In this document: in pieces, positions 54,074 through 59,827 of the stretch
Layout: every line of letters begins with the position of its first letter
How positions within the stretch are numbered: position 1 is the stretch's first letter
Source of the DNA: Prochlorococcus sp. HOT208_60m_813B04
GTDB lineage: Bacteria > Cyanobacteriota > Cyanobacteriia > PCC-6307 > Cyanobiaceae
Reading direction: 5' to 3'
Length of the DNA stretch: 59,827 nucleotides
NCBI GenBank assembly: GCA_002025975.1
Contig: MWOU01000239.1
Coordinates: 1-59,827, forward strand
Made by a program: the position numbers and the translations under genes
Notes under the pieces: model-generated
Told to the model about the DNA's origin: nothing
The model's database searches: none
Seen by the model: only the letters and a program-made list of their open reading frames with translations

Positions 54074-55405
54074 TTAATCCTCTCTAGAAAAGTTTTTTCT
54101 GACTTGATGACCTATGTCATTTCTAAAGAAAATGCCCTCAAAATGAATTTCTTTTAAATTTTTGTATACTTTTTCAAAAACCATATCGAAATTTTTATCT
54201 TGACAGACAATACTTAAGACTCTTCCTCCATTAGTTAATAATTTGCCATTTTCACTTAAGGAAGTGCCTGAGTCGAAAATTTGACAATCATTTGAATCGA
54301 TCTTACCTATTTTTATTTGAAATCCAGTTTTATATTCGTAAGGATAACCATTGGAGGAGGCTATTACACATCCACTAACTTTATCAGAAGTATTAATTTT
54401 TTCATCGCCAGTTAAATTACCCATTGCGCATTTTTCTAAAAGTAATACAAAATTTTGATCCATCAAGGGCATTATTGTTTGACATTCTGGATCACCAAAC
54501 CTGCAATTATATTCTATAACTTTGGGCCCAAATTTTGTGATCATTAACCCAAAATAAATTACGCCTCTATAGTCAATATTTCTTTTATTTAGTTCATTTA
54601 TTGTAGGTTCAATTATCTCTTTGATGATTCTATCAAGGTAATCTTCTGTTAATAATGGAGCAGGAGAATAAGCGCCCATACCTCCTGTATTTGGTCCTTT
54701 ATCTTTCTCGTTAAGTCTTTTGTGATCTTGGGCGGTTGGAAGTAATATATATTTCTCTCCATCGCATAAAGCAAAAACTGAAACTTCTGGCCCTTGAATT
54801 TTTTCTTCTAGAACAACTACATTCCCAGAGTTGCCAAATCTACCGTTAAAAATTGATTCTGCTGCTTTAAAGCATTCATCTTTTGAATTAGGAATAAAAA
54901 CACCTTTGCCTGAAGCTAGACCATCAGCTTTTACTACCAGTGGAATTGATGATGAATAGATAATTTTTTTTGCTTCTTCTAGAGAATTGACTTTCCAAAA
55001 TTTTGAAGTTGGAATATTTGCGTATTGCATAAATTCCTTCGCCCAAGATTTGCTAAATTCTAATTTTGCTCCATCTTTGTTAGGACCAAATACTTTAAAA
55101 TTTTTCTTACGAAGAAAATCAGCTAATCCATTTGCTAGAGGGATCTCTGGTCCTATTACAACTAAATCTATCTTCAGAATATCAAGCTTTTCTACTAGTT
55201 CATTTTTATAATTAATGTCAATTTTTATTCTTTCACATTTATTTATTCTTTCTGAACCAGCGTTACCAGGTACTAAATAAACTTTTTTAACTAATTCATT
55301 TTTTTGAATAGCCCAAGCCAAAGAGTTTTCTCTACCGCCATTTCCAATTATTAAGATATTTTCTAATCTTATGAGGCTCCTAGAACTTGGTGAATGAATT
55401 CCCAT
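54074..55405 (-). CDS. purD: Phosphoribosylamine--glycine ligase
   Basis: This 443-aa ATP-grasp enzyme of purine synthesis has GNGGRENSLAWAI (residues ~18-30), VKADGLASGKGV, GPNTGGMGAYSPAP and NCRFGDPECQ. Step: 5-phosphoribosylamine + Gly to GAR. Divergent from purC (136-bp gap), followed closely by nblS. Confidence 0.95.
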   Translation of the reverse strand: MGIHSPSSRSLIRLENILIIGNGGRENSLAWAIQKNELVKKVYLVPGNAGSERINKCERIKIDINYKNELVEKLDILKIDLVVIGPEIPLANGLADFLRKKNFKVFGPNKDGAKLEFSKSWAKEFMQYANIPTSKFWKVNSLEEAKKIIYSSSIPLVVKADGLASGKGVFIPNSKDECFKAAESIFNGRFGNSGNVVVLEEKIQGPEVSVFALCDGEKYILLPTAQDHKRLNEKDKGPNTGGMGAYSPAPLLTEDYLDRIIKEIIEPTINELNKRNIDYRGVIYFGLMITKFGPKVIEYNCRFGDPECQTIMPLMDQNFVLLLEKCAMGNLTGDEKINTSDKVSGCVIASSNGYPYEYKTGFQIKIGKIDSNDCQIFDSGTSLSENGKLLTNGGRVLSIVCQDKNFDMVFEKVYKNLKEIHFEGIFFRNDIGHQVRKNFSRED

Positions 55406-55541
55406 ATATTTGTTTTTTTAGAGTTATGAGGTTTCGATGAATAATCAGTTAAAATGAAATTAACTATTTCATAAGGTGATCTCTATATAAATATGTTAAT
55501 TACAAATCATACTTTTAGTAATCAAATCAGGTCCTAAATCA

Positions 55542-56270
55542 ATGAAAAATAAATATGAATTGATTTATGAAGGTAAAGCAAAAAAGGTATTTTCTCATGA
55601 AGATGTAGATAAAGTAATAATTGAATTTAAAGATGATGCTACAGCTTTTAATTCTTTGAAAAAAGCTAGATTTGAAGGGAAAGGCAAACTTAATTGTCAA
55701 ATAAGTGCAAAAATTTTTGAACTTCTCATAAATAGTAATATTCCAACGCATTTTCTTGAGCTTAAAAATGAGAATACAATGATTGCAAAAAAAATAAGAG
55801 TAATTCCATTAGAAATTGTTTTAAGAAATATTGCTTATGGCTCTTTGTGTAAACAGACTACTATTAAATTAGGGTCTACCCTGGCAAAACCTTTAATTGA
55901 TATCTATCTAAAAAATGATGAACTCAATGATCCGCTAATTACAAAAGATAGAATTGAATTATTGAATATAGTAAGCGCTAAAGATTTAGATTCAATAATA
56001 GGTTTAACTTTAGAAATTAATAGAATCCTTCAAAAATTTTTTAAAAATATTAAACTTCAACTCGTAGATTTCAAGTTGGAGTTTGGTTATGATCTTAAAA
56101 ATAATCTTCTTCTTGGGGATGAAATAAGCCCTGATAATTGTAGATTGTGGGATCTTAATCAAAAAAATGATATAATTGTGAGCCTAGACAAAGATAGATT
56201 TAGGAATGATTTAGGTGGTTTAATTGAAGCTTATAGCGAAATTAACCGAAGGATAAATGATTTCATTTAA
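55542..56270 (+). CDS. purC: Phosphoribosylaminoimidazole-succinocarboxamide synthase
   Basis: This 242-aa SAICAR synthetase contains YEGKAKKVF, IEFKDDATAFNSLKKA and the GDEISPDNCRLWD active-site stretch, with LDKDRFRNDLGG near the end. Acts later than PurD in the purine pathway. Monocistronic, divergent from purD. Confidence 0.95.
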   Translation: MKNKYELIYEGKAKKVFSHEDVDKVIIEFKDDATAFNSLKKARFEGKGKLNCQISAKIFELLINSNIPTHFLELKNENTMIAKKIRVIPLEIVLRNIAYGSLCKQTTIKLGSTLAKPLIDIYLKNDELNDPLITKDRIELLNIVSAKDLDSIIGLTLEINRILQKFFKNIKLQLVDFKLEFGYDLKNNLLLGDEISPDNCRLWDLNQKNDIIVSLDKDRFRNDLGGLIEAYSEINRRINDFI

Positions 56271-56313
56271 CTTAATTCAGAAATAATGATTTAAGCAACA
56301 TAATTAAAATACT

Positions 56314-58446
56314 ATGCAAAAACATTTTTTGAAATTTAGCAAGGCTTTAACTAATCTTACATGTTTCCCTTTGATTTTGATATCAAATAATTCAGAACTG
56401 TCCGCTAAGTATTTGCTAAATGAGGATGATTCAGCAATACCAACCTTAGAAATACAAAATATTAATAATGATTTATTTCAAGCGATTGAGATAAAAAAAG
56501 AAAAGAAATTTCTTTTTGCGGAAAATAATAATGAAGATAATAAAGAAAATGTTCTTATTTCAGAAATAATTATCGAAGGTTGGGAAAATCATCCTGAGGG
56601 TAGAAAACTAGAATTAGCTGCATATGATTCTATGAGCATAAAACCTGGAAGTATAGTTGATAATCAAATTTTAAATAAAGACCTTAATGCAATATATGCT
56701 AGTGGTTGGTTTTCAGGAGTTAAAATAAAGTCTCAAGATGGGCCACTTGGCGTGAGGCTAATAGTAAATGTAGTGCCTAATCCAATTTTGAAGAAAGTTG
56801 AACTTCAACCAATAAACTCTCTAATCTCTAATAATTATGTAGATGATATTTTTAATAATTTTTATGGAACAACGCTTAACTTAAATGAATTCCAAAATAA
56901 GATAGAAATAATAAAAGAACGTTATGCAAAAGAGGGTTATTCTCTGGTTAGAATAAGTGGTCCCGATAGAATCTCTGAGAATGGAGTAGTAACATTAAAA
57001 GTTAATGAGGGTATTGTATCTGACATAAAACTAAGATTCCTAGGTTCTGATGGTGAAGTTGATATTGATGGAAAACCTAGAAAAGGGAAAACAAAAGACT
57101 GGGTCATAAAAAGAGAATTAAAAACACAACCTGGAACTATATTTAATAGAAAAGTTTTAGAGGCTGATATTGGTAGGCTCTACGCCACATCATTATTTGA
57201 TGATGTCAAGGTCTCTATTGGTCCGGATAATTCAAATCCTGGCCAAGTCATAATTTTCTTAGATTTGAGCGAACAAAGAACAGGATCATTGACAGGTGGT
57301 CTAGGTTATAGCAATAGTTCAGGGATCTTTGCCTCACTTGGTTTGCAAGAAACAAATGCACTAGGTAGAGCATGGTCCACAAATCTAAACCTAAATTTTG
57401 GAGAATATTCAACTACCTATAATTTCTCTCTATCTGATCCATGGATTAAGGGAGATAAATATAAAACTTCTTTTAAAACAAATGTTTTTTTGAGTAGAGA
57501 TTATCCCCAAGAATTTAAAAGTGATAATAATGGAAGGATTTATGCAGTTAATGATACAACAACTGAAAGTACCGATTCATTTTCTTCAATAGTTTTAGAA
57601 AAAACTGGAGGTGGTTTTTCTTTCTCTAGGCCTTTAAACGGTGGAGATCCATTTAAGGTCGCTAAATGGAGAGTTCTAGCTGGAATGAATTTGAAGAGAG
57701 TAAAGATGATTGATGGTGACGGTCATCAAAAACCTTATGGTGATATGACACCAACAACAGGAAATATAAACGATATTATTTGTATTGGATTTACTTCAAA
57801 TGACGGTTCCTGTCCTGAAGAAAATACATTAGTTAGTTTCGTTGCTAATACTTCTAGAAATAATTTGAATAATTCCATCAACCCAACAGAAGGAAATAAA
57901 TTTAGCTTTGGTACCGAACAATTCGTTTCGATGGGCAAAAACTCTCCAACTTTTAATAGAATGAGAGCCTCATATTCATTTTTTATACCAACAAAATTAG
58001 TAAATTTAACAAAAGCATGTAAATCTAGAAATGCTACCAGTGATGATTGTCCTCAAGCTATTGGATTTCAATTTAAGGCGGGAACTATTCTTGGGGAATT
58101 GCCTCCTTACGAAGCATTTTGTATGGGAGGAACATCATCTGTTAGAGGTTGGGGATCTTGTGATTTGGCTGTAAGTAGAAGTTTCGTAGAGGGTACTGCA
58201 GAATATAGATTCCCTGTCTGGAGAATGATATCAGGAGCTTTATTCGTCGATGCAGGGAGTGATCTAGGCTCTCAAAAGGAGGTTCCTGGAAAACCCGGTA
58301 AATTATTGCAAAAATCAGGTTCTGGTTTTTCCCTTGGAGGGGGAGTTGGGGTTAAAACTCCGATAGGTCCATTAAGATTAGATGTTGCTAGCAAAGACCT
58401 AAGTGGAGATTGGAGATATACACTTGGAGTTGGATGGAAGTTTTAA
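56314..58446 (+). CDS. bamA: Outer-membrane protein assembly factor BamA/Omp85
   Basis: This 710-aa protein has POTRA domains over residues ~75-320 (ISEIIIEGWENHPEGRKLEL, FLGSDGEVDID, and more) and a C-terminal beta-barrel with SSVRGWGSCDLAVSRS (the VRGF/Y-like loop) and a final aromatic-rich strand (YTLGVGWKF). Longer N-terminal linker as in cyanobacteria. Inserts outer-membrane barrels. Followed with no gap by lpxC. Confidence 0.92.
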   Translation: MQKHFLKFSKALTNLTCFPLILISNNSELSAKYLLNEDDSAIPTLEIQNINNDLFQAIEIKKEKKFLFAENNNEDNKENVLISEIIIEGWENHPEGRKLELAAYDSMSIKPGSIVDNQILNKDLNAIYASGWFSGVKIKSQDGPLGVRLIVNVVPNPILKKVELQPINSLISNNYVDDIFNNFYGTTLNLNEFQNKIEIIKERYAKEGYSLVRISGPDRISENGVVTLKVNEGIVSDIKLRFLGSDGEVDIDGKPRKGKTKDWVIKRELKTQPGTIFNRKVLEADIGRLYATSLFDDVKVSIGPDNSNPGQVIIFLDLSEQRTGSLTGGLGYSNSSGIFASLGLQETNALGRAWSTNLNLNFGEYSTTYNFSLSDPWIKGDKYKTSFKTNVFLSRDYPQEFKSDNNGRIYAVNDTTTESTDSFSSIVLEKTGGGFSFSRPLNGGDPFKVAKWRVLAGMNLKRVKMIDGDGHQKPYGDMTPTTGNINDIICIGFTSNDGSCPEENTLVSFVANTSRNNLNNSINPTEGNKFSFGTEQFVSMGKNSPTFNRMRASYSFFIPTKLVNLTKACKSRNATSDDCPQAIGFQFKAGTILGELPPYEAFCMGGTSSVRGWGSCDLAVSRSFVEGTAEYRFPVWRMISGALFVDAGSDLGSQKEVPGKPGKLLQKSGSGFSLGGGVGVKTPIGPLRLDVASKDLSGDWRYTLGVGWKF

Positions 58447-59283
58447 GTGTTTTCTTGGCCTCCTAATTATGATGATTGCTATACCTTGGCTGGTGTTATC
58501 TCCCGAGAGGGAATAGGGCTGCATAGTGGAGAAAAAACAAGAGTTACAATTTCTTCCTATGATAAAGAAGGATTTCATGTCTCTTTTAGGGATAAACCTA
58601 ATAAGATTTTTAAGTTAACTCAGGATTTAATTGGAAGTACGATGCTTTGTACAGCAGTTAAATTAGGGGGAAGAAATTTGTATACAATCGAACATTTATT
58701 ATCATCAATGGCAGGGTGTGGGTTGAGTTATATACATATTGAGGTTGATGGAAAAGAAATTCCACTTTTAGATGGATCAGCAATCCAGTGGGTTAGAGAT
58801 TTTGAAAAAGTCGGGATAAAAAAGGCACCTAGACCAGATAATTTTTTTCGAGAGATTAATAAATCAATAATTTTAAATAAAGAAGGCTCAGTTATAGCGG
58901 CAACTCCTTCTGAAAAAACTACAATAATATCCACTATAAGTTTTGCCTATAAAGCAATTGGAAATCAAACTTTTGTGATTGATTTAAATCCAAAAAGTTT
59001 TGTTGAAATGATTGCTCCTGCCAGAACATTTGGTTTTAAAGATCAATTTCAAGAGTTAAGTGAACTTGGATTAATAAAAGGCGGAAGTTTGGAAAATGCC
59101 CTTGTGTGTGACGGTGATAAATGGGTTAATCCACCATTAAGATTTGATAATGAACCAATAAGACATAAAATTTTAGACCTTATTGGGGACTTGGCTTTGG
59201 TAGGGTTACCTAAGGCTCAAATTTTAGTTTATAAAGGATCACATTCTTTAAATGCTTTATTGGCCTCATCGCTAAAAAATTAA
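58447..59283 (+). CDS. lpxC: UDP-3-O-acyl-N-acetylglucosamine deacetylase
   Basis: This 278-aa Zn enzyme of lipid A synthesis has a GTG start. [28 protein letters not shown] (Zn-binding His), LLDGSA and [12 protein letters not shown] are the family motifs. It begins directly after the bamA stop and is followed 17 bp later by fabZ. Confidence 0.93.
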   Translation: MFSWPPNYDDCYTLAGVISREGIGLHSGEKTRVTISSYDKEGFHVSFRDKPNKIFKLTQDLIGSTMLCTAVKLGGRNLYTIEHLLSSMAGCGLSYIHIEVDGKEIPLLDGSAIQWVRDFEKVGIKKAPRPDNFFREINKSIILNKEGSVIAATPSEKTTIISTISFAYKAIGNQTFVIDLNPKSFVEMIAPARTFGFKDQFQELSELGLIKGGSLENALVCDGDKWVNPPLRFDNEPIRHKILDLIGDLALVGLPKAQILVYKGSHSLNALLASSLKN

Positions 59284-59300
59284 TCTTATCTTTAATTGTT

Positions 59301-59759
59301 TTGGAAAAGAAATTATTCAGTGAAAATGATCAACTTTCCTCTGAGCAAATACTAGGTTTATTGCCTCATAGATATCCTTTTGCTCTTGTGGACAAAGTCA
59401 TAGAGCATATTCCTGGTAATAGAGCTGTTGCAGTAAAAAATGTAACTATAAATGAGCCTCAATTTCAGGGACACTTTCCTGAGAGACCTTTGATGCCTGG
59501 TGTTCTTATAGTTGAATCAATGGCTCAAGTTGGTGGAATAATTGTAACGCAAATGCCAGATCTTCCTAAAGGACTTTTCGTCTTTGCTGGAATCAATAAT
59601 GTCAAATTCAGAAAACCAGTTGTGCCTGGAGATCAATTGATAATTTCTTGTGAGTTATTGTCTATTAAGAGAAAAAGATTTGGGAAGGTTAAAGGTGAGG
59701 CGCATGTTGATGGGAAGTTGGTTTGTTCTGGAGAATTAATGTTTTCATTAGTTGATTAG
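59301..59759 (+). CDS. fabZ: 3-hydroxyacyl-[acyl-carrier-protein] dehydratase
   Basis: This 152-aa hot-dog enzyme has a TTG start. [13 protein letters not shown] and the catalytic [16 protein letters not shown] (His and Glu) are present. Provides acyl chains for fatty acid and lipid A synthesis. Sits between lpxC and lpxA. Confidence 0.95.
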   Translation: MEKKLFSENDQLSSEQILGLLPHRYPFALVDKVIEHIPGNRAVAVKNVTINEPQFQGHFPERPLMPGVLIVESMAQVGGIIVTQMPDLPKGLFVFAGINNVKFRKPVVPGDQLIISCELLSIKRKRFGKVKGEAHVDGKLVCSGELMFSLVD

Positions 59760-59763
59760 GGAT

Positions 59764-59827
59764 ATGGATCATAAAAATACTGAATTAAATTCAAGTTTAA
59801 ATGGTGTAAAAGTGCACCCAAATGCTT
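59764..59827 (+). CDS. lpxA: UDP-N-acetylglucosamine acyltransferase, 5' end
   Basis: Only the first ~21 codons are in the window. After a polar leader they read GVKVHPNA, the usual opening of the LpxA left-handed beta-helix. Position after lpxC-fabZ confirms it. First step of lipid A synthesis; cut by the window edge. Confidence 0.8.
   Translation, partial: MDHKNTELNSSLNGVKVHPNA

Noticed and set aside
1..59827. CRISPR arrays, insertion sequences or integrase genes
   Set aside because: No regularly spaced direct repeats, transposase or integrase motifs were seen. The only tRNA (39657) has no integrase gene next to it.

Overview
The window is chromosomal DNA from a high-light-adapted Prochlorococcus (HL clade). 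The evidence is the very low GC, the short intergenic gaps, several high-light-inducible (Hli) genes, kaiB-kaiC with no kaiA beside them, NblS, a plant-type 2Fe-2S ferredoxin, and acyl-lipid desaturases. I did not assign a strain.

Left edge (1-4.75 kb): the 3' end of hypA, then hypB, a three-gene ABC importer and a Rieske oxygenase, all on the + strand. HL Prochlorococcus has no NiFe hydrogenase, so these Ni chaperones must serve another Ni enzyme. Together with a TauA/SsuA/THI5-like importer this resembles the cyanobacterial nickel-dependent guanidine hydrolase neighbourhood. The enzyme gene itself would lie just outside the left edge. The Rieske oxygenase is an unexplained extra.

Microprotein-rich accessory region (about 4.8-27.7 kb): a LOG protein, a cupin-like protein, an NTF2-like protein, an LptF/G permease, three Hli genes, a DUF938 methyltransferase, two fatty-acid desaturases and an EamA transporter are scattered among more than thirty reading frames of 29-70 codons. 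Many of these are single-pass membrane peptides, some overlapping start-to-stop. The most informative element is at 9.91-10.15 kb: a consensus sigma70 promoter, a GTA-N8-TAC (NtcA-type) palindrome at the start site, an RNA resembling the Downstream-peptide/glutamine riboswitch, and a 32-aa DUF4278-like peptide. Together they look like a nitrogen-status switch. About 0.5 kb upstream is a second, unrecognised attenuator-like element (a 16-bp inverted repeat mutually exclusive with a terminator). A DoxX-like gene at 11.5-11.9 kb is frameshifted at an A8 run.

Housekeeping region (27.8-59.8 kb): flavoprotein, GAF protein, pirin, murD, SDR, a stand-alone NAD-ligase adenylation domain, a photolyase-type FAD domain with reversed domain order, DoxX, tRNA-Val(GAC), the PSII S4 protein, serA, prmA interrupted by an in-frame UGA, petF with its terminator, pentapeptide protein, rnz, SpoIID-like protein, truB, rpmA-rplU, kaiB-kaiC, nblS, purD, purC, and the envelope operon bamA-lpxC-fabZ-lpxA (cut at the right edge). 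The last block couples outer-membrane protein assembly to lipid A synthesis, and kai and nblS connect the region to clock and light-stress control.
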